Shown in pieces: positions 10,584-18,714 of a stretch of DNA of 64,000 nucleotides. The stretch is from an uncultured Bacteroidota bacterium. Lineage in GTDB: Bacteria; Bacteroidota; Bacteroidia; Chitinophagales; Chitinophagaceae. A program made the translations under genes and the position numbers. Below the pieces are notes generated by a model, which saw only the letters and a list, made by a program, of their open reading frames with translations, was not told where the DNA came from and did no database searches. The stretch spans positions 154,351 to 218,350 of the forward strand of contig CAIRES010000073.1 of assembly GCA_903877645.1 (NCBI GenBank), given 5' to 3'. Within the stretch, counting starts at the first letter, position 1. Every line of letters begins with the position of its first letter.

Positions 10584-11347
10584 GCAGATACCTACCGAAT
10601 CCGGAAGAAAAGATAGTGCCGGATGGTGCTGTGAGAAAGCGTAGCATCATTGCCTTCTCTATGTTCATTCTCCTGCTGGTGGGTGGTGCGCTGTTGTTTG
10701 CAAGGCTCTATAACGAACCACAATCTGCGAACAATGTGCAGCCTACGCTCCGCAAAGGGCTTAAGGCCAACGAACGATTATTCAGTCTCTTTTACAGCAA
10801 GCACCGCGAAGCAAAGTCATTCACAAAAGATGATGCCGTTAAGAAGGTGCGCGTAAACGGCGATGTAGGCATGGATGGCACCCTGGATACCACATGGCGC
10901 CTCAAGGTAGCCCGCAACCCCGGCGATACGCTCATGCTTACAATGGACGACCTGAAGAAACTGCCCAAAACAGAGGTCGTATTTGACTTCAAATGTGTGG
11001 AGGGCTGGAGCCAGGTGACCTGGTGGGGCGGCGTTCGCTTCAGCGACTTCCTCAAAGCCTACAACCTTGCGCCGCAAACAGGCCTCAAATATGTGGGCAT
11101 GATCACCCCGGATGAAACCTATTATGTAGGCAACGATATGCCCAGTATGCTGCAGCCTCAAACCCTGCTTGCCTACGAAATGAACGGCCAGCCATTACCT
11201 CAAAACCAAGGCTATCCGTTACGCCTCATCATCCCTGTAAAGTATGGTATCAAGCACCTGAAACGAATTGGCGTTATGTACTTCAGTAACGACAAACCCA
11301 AAGATTACTGGGCAGAGCAGGGGTATGACTATTACGCAGGCTTATAG
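10580..11347 (+). CDS. Membrane-anchored molybdopterin-dependent oxidoreductase (sulfite oxidase/MsrP fold)
   Basis: 255 residues. One N-terminal membrane segment (about 22-41) is followed by an oxidoreductase molybdopterin-binding domain. Cys139 in DFKCVEGW is the expected molybdenum ligand. Other family features are WWGGVRFSDFL and YPLRLIIPVKYGIKHLKRI. The substrate cannot be read from sequence; sulfoxide or other oxyanion reduction is plausible. The N terminus has Arg-Lys-Arg before the hydrophobic stretch, not a clear twin-arginine motif. The gene is coupled to the preceding cytochrome b gene. Confidence 0.88.
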   Translation: MSRYLPNPEEKIVPDGAVRKRSIIAFSMFILLLVGGALLFARLYNEPQSANNVQPTLRKGLKANERLFSLFYSKHREAKSFTKDDAVKKVRVNGDVGMDGTLDTTWRLKVARNPGDTLMLTMDDLKKLPKTEVVFDFKCVEGWSQVTWWGGVRFSDFLKAYNLAPQTGLKYVGMITPDETYYVGNDMPSMLQPQTLLAYEMNGQPLPQNQGYPLRLIIPVKYGIKHLKRIGVMYFSNDKPKDYWAEQGYDYYAGL

Positions 11348-11369
11348 TGTTTTCAGTAATATTATTTCG

Positions 11370-11377
11370 TAATTTTG
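11370..11377 (+). promoter_or_regulatory. -7 promoter element for hicB
   Basis: TAATTTTG matches TAnnTTTG and ends 7 nt before the ATG of hicB, implying a leaderless or nearly leaderless message. No clear -33 TTTG is visible at the usual spacing. Confidence 0.5.
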
Positions 11378-11384
11378 TGTGCTT

Positions 11385-11591
11385 ATGAAAGAGGTCATTT
11401 TTTTAGTAGAAGAAAGTCTTGAAGGTGGATATACTGCTAAAGGTGTTGGCGTGTCTATCTTTACCCAGGCAGAAACTATTCTTGAATTAAGAGACGTTGT
11501 AAAGGATGCAGTAAACTGCCATTACGACGATGCAGATAAGCCCGGACTTATTCGGTTACATTTTGTAAAGGACGAAGTATTTGCTGCATGA
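11385..11591 (+). CDS. hicB: HicB-family antitoxin
   Basis: 68 residues from the ATG at 11385 (the frame also has a GTG at 11379). The pattern VEESLEGGYTAKGVG followed by an acidic helix and a DADKPGLIRLHFVKDEVF C-terminal strand matches the short HicB family, which folds like a degenerate RNase H domain and neutralises HicA. Its stop overlaps the hicA start in ATGA, the usual HicBA arrangement with the antitoxin first. The cognate toxin is frameshifted, so the antitoxin may now be an orphan. Confidence 0.8.
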   Translation: MKEVIFLVEESLEGGYTAKGVGVSIFTQAETILELRDVVKDAVNCHYDDADKPGLIRLHFVKDEVFAA

Positions 11592-11828
11592 AATTACCAA
11601 GAGACATTAGTGGGCTAGAATTGGTTCACAAGTTGAAAGCGTTGGGTTATGTGAAAACAAGAGTCAGGCAGTCATATCAGGGCAACGACTCAAGAAAACG
11701 GAGAACATCATATAACTATCCCTTCGCATGATCCACTGAAGATTGGTACTTTGTCATCAGTATTATCAGACGTAGCTGCCCACTTTGATAAAAGCAAAGA
11801 AGAAATACTTAAGTTGATCTTCGATTGA
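11588..11828 (+). pseudogene. hicA: HicA-family toxin, frameshifted
   Basis: The ATG frame reads MKLPRDISGLELVHKLKALGY, a typical HicA start, but ends early at a TGA (11729-11731) after 47 codons. From 11667 a different frame reads GSHIRATTQENGEHHITIPS and then a DPLKIGTL segment to a TGA at 11826-11828. This is the normal HicA body with the conserved GSHxR active-site His. Four bases (11663-11666) separate AGA and GGC where homologues have six, so a 2-bp loss (or 1-bp gain) breaks the gene. HicA is a dsRBD-like mRNA interferase. As written, the product lacks the catalytic His. Confidence 0.85.
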
Positions 11829-11839
11829 TTCCTCCTCCA

Positions 11840-12682
11840 CTAATCCCCTTCCTCCACCAGCTTAGTACCCGTCTGTGTGAATTCGATCTTACGTTTCTTG
11901 TACAACGCACCGAGTGTCATTTTAAAGGTCTTCTTGCTCATGCCAAAGAACGCATGTATATCCTCCGGGCCGGACTTATCATTGTAAGGCAGGTAGCCTT
12001 CATTCTCCACCAGCAGGTTGAGTATTTTGGCTTCTTCCTCCGGTACGCGGGTGTAACCTTTTATGCCGTGCGAAATATCTATCTTGTTATCCGGGCGTAT
12101 ATGCTTTACAAATCCCTTTAGCTTATCTCCTATCTCGTAAGGCTTGAACACTTCGTTGTAGTGCATCAGCCCCATGTGCCTGCTATTGATGATCATCTTG
12201 TAGCCTATGTCTGTTTTCTGAAACACTACAAGATCCACCGGGTCATGCTCTTTTACCGTGAGCTCATAATTGCTGAGGTACTTATCGATCTTCTCTGTGC
12301 CGGTGACGCGGCCTGTCTGCTCGTCTATGAACAGCCGTATCAGCCTGCGGTCGCCGGCCTTCATTTTCTGCTCCTGGTGCGATATGGGTACGAACACATC
12401 CTTCATAATGCCCCACTTCACAAATGCGCCCGATGGGTTCACATCGGCCACTTCCATCATCGCTATTTCTCCTACCGTGGCTATGGGTTCCTGCGTGGTG
12501 GCGATCACCCGGCCTTCGTTATCGTGGTATATAAATACCCTGATCTCATCATCCACTTTGAGGCCTGCGGGTACAAACCGTTTGGGCAGCAATATCTCTT
12601 CACCTTCACCCCCATCGAGGTACATCCCGAAATCCACTTCCTTTGCTACCTTCAGCGTATTATATTGTCCTACCTGTACCAT
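11840..12682 (-). CDS. cvfB: CvfB-family S1 RNA-binding protein
   Basis: 280 residues from the ATG at 12682 (MVQVGQYNTLKV); the frame extends 24 unlikely codons further upstream. Tandem S1-like beta-barrels follow (motifs DFGMYLDG, VPISHQEQKMKAGDR, GFVKHIRPDNKIDISHG). The end is a winged-helix with FFGMSKKTFKMTLGALYKKRKIEF. This is the layout of CvfB/YitL proteins, RNA-binding regulators. It terminates 11 bp from the convergent hicA remnant. Confidence 0.93.
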   Translation of the reverse strand: MVQVGQYNTLKVAKEVDFGMYLDGGEGEEILLPKRFVPAGLKVDDEIRVFIYHDNEGRVIATTQEPIATVGEIAMMEVADVNPSGAFVKWGIMKDVFVPISHQEQKMKAGDRRLIRLFIDEQTGRVTGTEKIDKYLSNYELTVKEHDPVDLVVFQKTDIGYKMIINSRHMGLMHYNEVFKPYEIGDKLKGFVKHIRPDNKIDISHGIKGYTRVPEEEAKILNLLVENEGYLPYNDKSGPEDIHAFFGMSKKTFKMTLGALYKKRKIEFTQTGTKLVEEGD

Positions 12683-13140
12683 ACGCTTGCAAGATACGGT
12701 TAATTCGTTAATTGGGTAAATTGGTCTGTGCTTTCTTGCCGAAGTATGGTGCATTCACAATCGTGCTATTTTTCTTTGTATTATTCTTAGGCTGTATTCT
12801 GTTTTGCTGTGTGATACGTGAGTGCAGATGCCTCGTACCTCGGCATGACAAATTAGTATGTGTTTCAGGCGAAGAAAACTTCGCTCATTTTACGATTTCC
12901 GGTTTTAATGTAAGGTGAAATTTACTTCCAGAAAACCTCCTTCGCTATGGCAGCGGCAGTTGAAAAAGGTTAATTTTTCTTCCATTTCGGGTGAGTTGCC
13001 GATTCTTTCCGATCCTTTCCGGTTTTTTCCGGTGATTGAAGGGATACGGAAATTGTTGTATCGCTTTGTGGTAAAGGGTTTCGTTGGTTTTTAGTATTTA
13101 TTTTTCCGGTGTTGTTGTTTTTGTGTTTCTATCTGTGCGA

Positions 13141-13168
13141 GTGGAGACGCAAGATTTTGCGTCTCCAC
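13141..13168. repeat. Perfect 12-bp palindrome, REP-like
   Basis: GTGGAGACGCAA (13141-13152), loop GATT, exact reverse complement 13157-13168. There is no T-run, so it is a dispersed palindromic element rather than a terminator. Confidence 0.8.
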
Positions 13169-13240
13169 ATTGGTGGTGCTTTTTTGGGTATTATAATGTA
13201 AAGGTGTGGTGAGTTGCTGGATTATGGAAATCGGGTTTTT

Positions 13241-13267
13241 ATGATAGCGCGCTTTCCGCGCTGTCAT
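13241..13267. repeat. 11-bp palindrome with adjacent TGTCATAG direct repeats
   Basis: ATGATAGCGCG (13241-13251), loop CTTTC, CGCGCTGTCAT (13257-13267), with one T-G wobble. It is followed at once by AGAC...GTCT dyad symmetry and a second TGTCATAG. It looks like a composite intergenic repeat. Confidence 0.65.
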
Positions 13268-13454
13268 AGACGTATATGTGTCTGTCATAGAAATTATTTT
13301 GGAGCTAAGGTATTGCTGGATAGGGTGGTATACGTTATTGATAGGCCGGGAAAATGGACAGTATACGGGAGGGGCAAAATGTGGTAAATGAGGAGTGATA
13401 TGCGGGATATTTGTTGTGCGTATTTCTTGCAAGAGTGTGAACACAAAGCAAATA

Positions 13455-13482
13455 AAATAGCCCCGCGATTGCAGGGCTATTT
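13455..13482 (-). terminator. Hairpin, possible terminator for the thioredoxin-like gene
   Basis: Stem AAATAGCCC (13455-13463) with GGGCTATTT (13474-13482) and a 10-nt loop. On the minus strand it is followed by TTTTATTT. It lies about 145 bp downstream of the minus-strand gene ending at 13628, so assignment to that gene is tentative. Confidence 0.45.
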
Positions 13483-13551
13483 GCCGGTCAATTGGATTTA
13501 AAATTACACTCACGAGTATTTTGGCTAAAGCCGCTCTTATTTTTTATCACA

Positions 13552-13571
13552 CCACGGCCTAAAGGCCATGG
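13552..13571. repeat. Imperfect 8-bp palindrome
   Basis: CCACGGCC (13552-13559), loop TAAA, GGCCATGG (13564-13571), one mismatch. It is similar in style to, but different in sequence from, the CCCACGGTT/AACCGTGGG elements at 16.8 and 53.6 kb. Confidence 0.55.
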
Positions 13572-13627
13572 CAACTGGTGTTATATTAATGTGTAACCGG
13601 TATATAGTGCACTGTAGTTTACCGCAA

Positions 13628-14239
13628 TTATGCTTTCCTCTTGATGCTGCAACCAACAGATCTTGTGGTGTTAGGATTCACTTCTTTGCCGGCCACCATG
13701 GCATTGATGGCATCTTCGATGTACATTTTCTTATAACCGGTAGGATCAGACGGGTTGTCATTCATAGCGCCTTTGTATACCAGCTTGCCTTGTTTGTTGA
13801 ACAGGAATATCTCCGGAGTATGATTGGCTCCGAACACATCGGCCAGCTTTGAGTTCTCGTCCACAAGGTAGGGTACAGTATAGCCCTGCTCGTTGGCGTA
13901 TTTCGCCATTGCGTTATAAGAATCGGCATCACCACGCTGAGCCTCGTTGGAGTTGATGATGACCATGCCTATGTGGTGTGCTGCGGCATAGTCCATTGTC
14001 TTCCTGGTCATGGGCTGGTTCTTGATCACGAAGGGGCAGGTGTTGCAGGAGAACATGACCAGCAGGCCGTTCTCTTTTACTGCGCCTTTCAGATCAGTTG
14101 GCTTGCCGTTAGCGTTCTTCATGGTGGCAGATGAGGGAAGGGCATCGCCGGGGTTCATTTTGTCCTGCGCGTAGGTGTTGGTGGGCGCAATAGCTATGGC
14201 CACGATAAAAGTGGCGATAGCGAGCATGGTTGTTTTCAT
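13628..14239 (-). CDS. Secreted thioredoxin-like (redoxin, AhpC/TSA) protein
   Basis: 203 residues from the ATG at 14239, which gives a clean signal peptide (residues 1-24, ending TYA). The upstream extension is not signal-like. The redoxin fold carries a CxxC motif, Cys65-Asn-Thr-Cys68, in FSCNTCPF. A cis-Pro-like NHTPEIFLF segment and a FNKQGKLVYKGAMND strand follow, and the C terminus has an extra Cys (SVGCSIKRKA). The periplasmic thiol-disulfide role is inferred. It lies downstream of the cytochrome c/monooxygenase-like gene; in some bacteria redoxin and such domains are fused, suggesting a shared process. Confidence 0.88.
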   Translation of the reverse strand: MKTTMLAIATFIVAIAIAPTNTYAQDKMNPGDALPSSATMKNANGKPTDLKGAVKENGLLVMFSCNTCPFVIKNQPMTRKTMDYAAAHHIGMVIINSNEAQRGDADSYNAMAKYANEQGYTVPYLVDENSKLADVFGANHTPEIFLFNKQGKLVYKGAMNDNPSDPTGYKKMYIEDAINAMVAGKEVNPNTTRSVGCSIKRKA

Positions 14240-14285
14240 GGCTGTTGTTTTTTTGTAAAAGTAGGAAAAAAGAGTGTTGTGTATG

Positions 14286-14345
14286 TGATTAAACATCCCC
14301 CTAACCCCCTTCGCCGACGCACAGATGGCTAGCGCTAAAGGGGGA
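14286..14345. repeat. Imperfect inverted repeat, CCCCCTT / AAGGGGG
   Basis: A C-rich CCCCCTAACCCCCTTCGC left arm and a GCGCTAAAGGGGG right arm lie between the thioredoxin-like gene and the cytochrome gene. This has the look of a dispersed intergenic repeat. Confidence 0.5.
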
Positions 14346-14421
14346 ATTTCCATTGCGAGTGCCTCAGCCGGCATCTTCAAATAGAGATTTTACATGGAGT
14401 GAAAGGTTGGTGTCTTGTGTG

Positions 14422-15795
14422 TTATTTCGTTTCCAGGCTGATGTTTTCATCGCCCTGTTCATAGGGCAGGTAGGTGATGATGAACTGGAACATTTCGTCG
14501 GTGGCCTTCATACTGCCATTGCGGTCGCGAACCAGTTGGGGTGGGCTGAAGGGATTGTTAAGGTTTTGACGGGTATTGTCGTATATGCCTTCCGCCACGA
14601 TGGTGCTGCCCTTCGGTATCTTCACCATCTTTTTGAAGGTGTAGAAGTATTGCCAGCTAAAGTCCCAGCGAGGTATGGATATGAGGCGTATGGTATCTCC
14701 GTTGGGTTGCAGGGCATAAGCTTTAAATGTTTTGCCCAGCAGGTGCATGTGGGGATTTATAGTGAGTACGGAGATGTCGAAAGGAACAGTGAAGTGGCTG
14801 CTGACGTGCTTGATACTGTCCGGCTGAATGATGAGGTCGGGCTCTACAGGGGCAACGCCTAATGTACCTAACTGAAATTCCTGCACCGGCCTTTTGGGCG
14901 GCGATTTAGCAAAGAAGATATTGATGTAGGAACTGTCCATCACTTCATCTTTATTGGTAAAGCCATAGTGCAGGTCATTGAGCAGGAAAGCGCCCTTACG
15001 GGGCAAGAAGTAGCCTCCTATGCCTTCGGGATATTTCTGGCCTACGGCGCCGGGGAGATAATTGACCACCGATTTTTGCAGCACGGGGTAGGTGCCATCA
15101 TCATTGGGCAGGCCCAACTTTTGAAACGCCTGTAGTAGTGAGGCAGTGTCTTCTACCATGTTCACAATACGCTCACCTGCAAATACATCGGCCTTTTTAT
15201 CGAATTGGTACTTGACCATGTCGCCGTTTACGTGATGCACAACATTTTTGTGACCAGGTATAAATTCGATGAGACTGGCGAACGTATCGGCGGGTAGCAG
15301 GAAGGGAACTTTTACGAGCAGGAATTTATCAATGCTGTTGGCGGGCAGCAGGTAGGGCTGCACGGGTATGCGCAAATCGGGAGTGCCAATCTCGGAGCCT
15401 ACGGGATAAGCAGGCAGGGCAATAAGCTTGTCCTTTGGCCCCTCAGGTGCGCCCTCGCTGGCCCATAGTTGCAGTATCCTGATGTCGTGATCAGAAAGTA
15501 TCCGCTGTCCTACGAATTGCGTATAATGCGGGTCGGCGGGCCATGGGGGCATTATCCGTTCTTTGGCCACATAGGCACACGCCCCGGCATTTTTGCGGCA
15601 TTCATCATATGTGACCAATGAGAAATGTGCGCTGCCGCCGGGCCTGTGGCAGAGGGTGCAATTATTATATAGTATGGGCGCTACATGCTCGGTGAAAGTG
15701 ACGGTAGCAGGGATGCCATCACTATTGTTGCACGCAGAGTAGGACAGTGCAGTGCAAAGCAGCGTGAGTAATATGATCAGTTTATTCTTCTTCAT
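14422..15795 (-). CDS. Cytochrome c / copper ascorbate-dependent monooxygenase-like lipoprotein
   Basis: 457 residues from the ATG at 15795; an ATG two codons earlier (15801) is also possible. A lipoprotein signal ends at Cys22 (SYSAC). A c-type heme site C46-TLC-H50 follows, with MPPW nearby as in cytochrome c domains of this type. The C-terminal two-thirds resembles the peptidylglycine-monooxygenase fold, with His-rich copper motifs HKNVVHH and HMHLLG. Substrate unknown. The start overlaps the 3' end of the YihY gene by 14 bp, so the two are probably co-transcribed. Confidence 0.82.
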   Translation of the reverse strand: MKKNKLIILLTLLCTALSYSACNNSDGIPATVTFTEHVAPILYNNCTLCHRPGGSAHFSLVTYDECRKNAGACAYVAKERIMPPWPADPHYTQFVGQRILSDHDIRILQLWASEGAPEGPKDKLIALPAYPVGSEIGTPDLRIPVQPYLLPANSIDKFLLVKVPFLLPADTFASLIEFIPGHKNVVHHVNGDMVKYQFDKKADVFAGERIVNMVEDTASLLQAFQKLGLPNDDGTYPVLQKSVVNYLPGAVGQKYPEGIGGYFLPRKGAFLLNDLHYGFTNKDEVMDSSYINIFFAKSPPKRPVQEFQLGTLGVAPVEPDLIIQPDSIKHVSSHFTVPFDISVLTINPHMHLLGKTFKAYALQPNGDTIRLISIPRWDFSWQYFYTFKKMVKIPKGSTIVAEGIYDNTRQNLNNPFSPPQLVRDRNGSMKATDEMFQFIITYLPYEQGDENISLETK

Positions 15796-16729
15796 CTTCA
15801 TCAAAGCCGCCCCTCGCCAGCTTGCCCAGCAATATGCTGACATTGAGCTCATAGCCCAGCAAAATTATGTTAGTATTGAGCCAAATCAAAACCATGAAGG
15901 CGATCAATGTGCCCACAGAACCGTAGATCTTGTTGTAATACAGGAAGTGGTTCACAAGAAAGAAGAACACCGATGTGGCAATGACGGAGGCTATGGTGGC
16001 AATAACAGACCCTGCGGATACAAAAGTGAACTTGTGGGTAAGCGATGGGCCGTAGGTGTAGATGATGGATATGGTGATGAAGATCAGCAAAATAAGAACG
16101 AGTATACTCAGCACCTTTACAGCAACAATGCTGTGGAAAGTATGCAGGATAAAGGGGTTGAGTTTTTTGCTCTGCATGATGAGGGCAGAAAGGGCTACAA
16201 TGCTCACTCCTATGAGCATAATAGTGAGCTTTACTGCCGTCCAGCGGCGCTGTATGCCGGTGCGCTCCACATATAGCGACAGGCTTTTGTCGAAGCTGCG
16301 CATGAGGCCCATGATGCCATTGGAGGAGAAGTACATCACCAGTATGATACCGTAAGAGAGGGCGCCGCTGTGCTGCTTGGTCATGAAGTCGCTCACCACA
16401 TTGCGTACAGTTACATATATGGTGTGGTTGGGGGAGAGCAGTTGTATGGTATTGAGGATGGTTGACTCTACGTTTTTGAGTGGCAGATAAGGCACCAGCG
16501 AGAAGAGGATCAGGAACGTGGGTGGCAGCGCCATAAAGAAGTTGTAGGTAACGGCTGCTGCGCGCTCCTGCAATTTCAGCGTCCGTACCTCGCTTACAAA
16601 GAACTTGCCTACCTCGTACAACGATGCACCATGCACGCCAGGCAAAATGACCTTATGTGCTTTTTTGAAGACATAACGTACGGGGGGCAGCTTTAAAACG
16701 TTCAGGCGCGGATTGCTCATTAATTGCAT
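15782..16729 (-). CDS. YihY/BrkB family inner-membrane protein
   Basis: 315 residues with about six membrane segments. Family motifs visible are the RAAAVTYNFFMALPPTFLILFSL region at the first helix, NGIMGLMRSFD in the middle and the GSVIATI and YGSVGTLIAFMVLIWLNTNIILLGYELN helices at the end. The C-terminal tail is acidic (GGFDEDEEE). Family members are polytopic proteins of uncertain role, once misnamed RNase BN. ATG at 16720 (MSNPRL) is an alternative start. Confidence 0.92.
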   Translation of the reverse strand: MQLMSNPRLNVLKLPPVRYVFKKAHKVILPGVHGASLYEVGKFFVSEVRTLKLQERAAAVTYNFFMALPPTFLILFSLVPYLPLKNVESTILNTIQLLSPNHTIYVTVRNVVSDFMTKQHSGALSYGIILVMYFSSNGIMGLMRSFDKSLSLYVERTGIQRRWTAVKLTIMLIGVSIVALSALIMQSKKLNPFILHTFHSIVAVKVLSILVLILLIFITISIIYTYGPSLTHKFTFVSAGSVIATIASVIATSVFFFLVNHFLYYNKIYGSVGTLIAFMVLIWLNTNIILLGYELNVSILLGKLARGGFDEDEEE

Positions 16730-16794
16730 AAAAGTAATGCCTTGGCGGCAGGCAACAAAATATAGGGTGTGTTATGGTCGTGTAGTGTGTTGTA

Positions 16795-16852
16795 AACGGT
16801 TAAAACCGTTCTGATACTGTTGTTTTTTGACACCCACGGTTGAAACCGTGGG
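16795..16852 (-). repeat. Composite REP-like palindrome pair (isolated copy)
   Basis: Two palindromes: AACGGTT (16795-16801) / AACCGTT (16804-16810) with a 2-nt loop, and CCCACGGTT (16833-16841) / AACCGTGGG (16844-16852) with loop GA, followed by CTATGG. On the minus strand this is the same order and sequence as the repeat units at 53.6-53.9 kb. It lies between the YihY and ABC exporter genes, with no transposase nearby. Confidence 0.9.
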
Positions 16853-16876
16853 CTATGGTAATAGGTGGCCTTTGTC

Positions 16877-18658
16877 CTACAGCACTTCTTTTTCCTTCAT
16901 TTGCTCTACGGCGGTATAGAGCTCGTAGTAGGCGCCCTTATCAGCTATTAGGGAGCTGTGGGTGCCCCGCTCGGTGATGAGGCCGTGATCCATAACAATG
17001 ATCTCGTTGGCCTTACGGATAGTAGAGAGGCGGTGGGCAATGACTATAGAGGTGCGGCCTTTGATGAGGGTATCTATGGCGTGCTGGATAAGCTGCTCGC
17101 TTTCGCTGTCTACAGATGAGGTAGCCTCATCGAGTATGAGGATGGACGGGTTGTACAGCAGTGCGCGGGCGAAGGACAGGAGCTGCCGCTGGCCCTGTGA
17201 GAGGCTGTTGCCACGTTCCATAACGTCAAACTGGTAGCCGCCGGGGAGCTGCATAATGAAGTCGTGAATACCGAGCATTTTGGCTACTTCCTCCACTTTG
17301 CCCAGCGGTATATCGGGGTTGCGCAGGGTGATGTTGTCGGCAATGGTGCCGGAGAACAGGAATACATCTTGCAGTACGATGCCGATATGGCTGCGAAGGC
17401 TGTAGATGTCGTACTTTTTAATGTCCTGGCCGTCGACGAGTATTTGCCCGCTTTCAGTTTCGTAGAGGCGGTTGAGTATGCTGATAATGGATGTTTTGCC
17501 GGCGCCGGTATGGCCTACGATAGCCATTGTTTTGCCGGCAGGCAGTGAAAAGGAGATGCCGCGCAGCACAGGCACACCCGGCTTGTAGCTGAAATGTACA
17601 TCACGGAATTCTACATTGCCCTTTATAGTTGGGGCTTTCAGGGTGCCGTTATTGGCGAGGTTTTCAGTGCTGTCGAGGACTGAAAATACTCGTTCGCCGG
17701 AGATGATACCCATTTGCAGCACATTGAACTTATCGGCCATCATGCGCAGGGGGCGGAAGAGCAGGTTGAGATACATTACAAACGATATGATGACACCGGG
17801 AGTAGCGCCAATATGCAGCATACGCGACGCTCCATACCACACCAGCAAACCAAGGGAGCTGGCCAATATGATCTCGACAATAGGGAAGAATACCGAGTAT
17901 GCAAAGATGCCCTTGATATTTGCATTGCGGTGCTCTTTGTTGATCGCTTTAAACTTGCCCATTTCGCGCGATTCAGCAGCAAAGGCCTGCACGATGTACA
18001 TACCGGTAAGGTGCTCCTGTGCGAACGCATTGAGTGCGGCAATGGCATTGCGCACCCGCTGAAACGATTTGTTCACAGCCTCCTTGAACCACCAGGTGGC
18101 GAGGATAAGCAATGGGAATGGAGCCAGGCATACCAACGTAAGCCGCCAGTCGGTAACCAGCATGACTATGATAATGGAAACGATGGTGAGGATATCAGCA
18201 ACTATGGAGATAATGCCTTCTGAAAATACGTCGTTGATCGATTCAATGTCATTGATAGTGCGGGTAGTGAGTGTGCCGATGGGCATGGTGTCGTAGAAGG
18301 AGATATTCTGAAACAGGATCTTCCGGAATACTGTATTGCGCAGGTCGTTGACCACTGTTTGTCCGAGCCAGTTGGCACTGTAAGCAAACCAGAAGCGCAG
18401 GCCGCTCTCTAAAACGAGTATAGCTGCATACACCACACAAAGCCAAATAAGTCCACTCATCAGGCTGTGCGAGATATACTTGTCAACGGATAGCTGGATG
18501 AGGTATGGCCTTACCGGAGAGAGCAGTGCCAGGGTAATAGCCAGCGCCATAGCGCGATACAAGGTAGCACTATGTGGTTTGGTGAAAGAGAACAGGCGGC
18601 CCAGTAACCGCAGGTCGAAAGCTTTTTTCTTTATCTTCTTGTTGTTGTCTTGTGTCAT
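16877..18658 (-). CDS. ABC exporter, fused membrane and ATPase domains (MsbA/MDR-like)
   Basis: 593 residues. Six membrane helices lie in residues 30-310, then the nucleotide-binding domain. Walker A GHTGAGKTS is at 382-390, signature LSQGQ at 486-490 and Walker B ILILDE at 506-511, with the switch His in IVIAHR. This is a half-transporter of the ABCB type that works as a dimer. Substrate (lipid, drug or peptide) cannot be read. It is separated from prfB by about 56 bp on the same strand, so possibly co-transcribed. Confidence 0.95.
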   Translation of the reverse strand: MTQDNNKKIKKKAFDLRLLGRLFSFTKPHSATLYRAMALAITLALLSPVRPYLIQLSVDKYISHSLMSGLIWLCVVYAAILVLESGLRFWFAYSANWLGQTVVNDLRNTVFRKILFQNISFYDTMPIGTLTTRTINDIESINDVFSEGIISIVADILTIVSIIIVMLVTDWRLTLVCLAPFPLLILATWWFKEAVNKSFQRVRNAIAALNAFAQEHLTGMYIVQAFAAESREMGKFKAINKEHRNANIKGIFAYSVFFPIVEIILASSLGLLVWYGASRMLHIGATPGVIISFVMYLNLLFRPLRMMADKFNVLQMGIISGERVFSVLDSTENLANNGTLKAPTIKGNVEFRDVHFSYKPGVPVLRGISFSLPAGKTMAIVGHTGAGKTSIISILNRLYETESGQILVDGQDIKKYDIYSLRSHIGIVLQDVFLFSGTIADNITLRNPDIPLGKVEEVAKMLGIHDFIMQLPGGYQFDVMERGNSLSQGQRQLLSFARALLYNPSILILDEATSSVDSESEQLIQHAIDTLIKGRTSIVIAHRLSTIRKANEIIVMDHGLITERGTHSSLIADKGAYYELYTAVEQMKEKEVL

Positions 18659-18714
18659 CCGGTTGCCCGAGTTCTCTGTGGTGATGGTTGGTGTTGGTGA
18701 GGGGTATTGTGCTA

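Larger units (their letters stand above)
12683..13627. other. Gene-free region rich in palindromic repeats
   Basis: About 945 bp without a convincing gene. It holds an ATGCC/GGCAT inverted repeat near 12828-12846, a CCTCCTTCGCTATGGC element near 12940 that resembles one at 24470, TTTCCGG direct repeats near 13000-13030, and the palindromes listed separately at 13141, 13241, 13455 and 13552. A minus-strand frame at 13091-13513 is open but has no protein-like features. Confidence 0.7.

Noticed and set aside
12712..12918. 68-codon plus-strand frame after cvfB.
   Set aside because: TTG start, Cys/Phe-rich composition and overlap with a repeat; no family resemblance.
13091..13513. 140-codon minus-strand frame in the gene-free region.
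   Set aside because: It runs through palindromes, has no signal, domain or promoter, and its His/Gln/Thr-rich composition looks like non-coding DNA.
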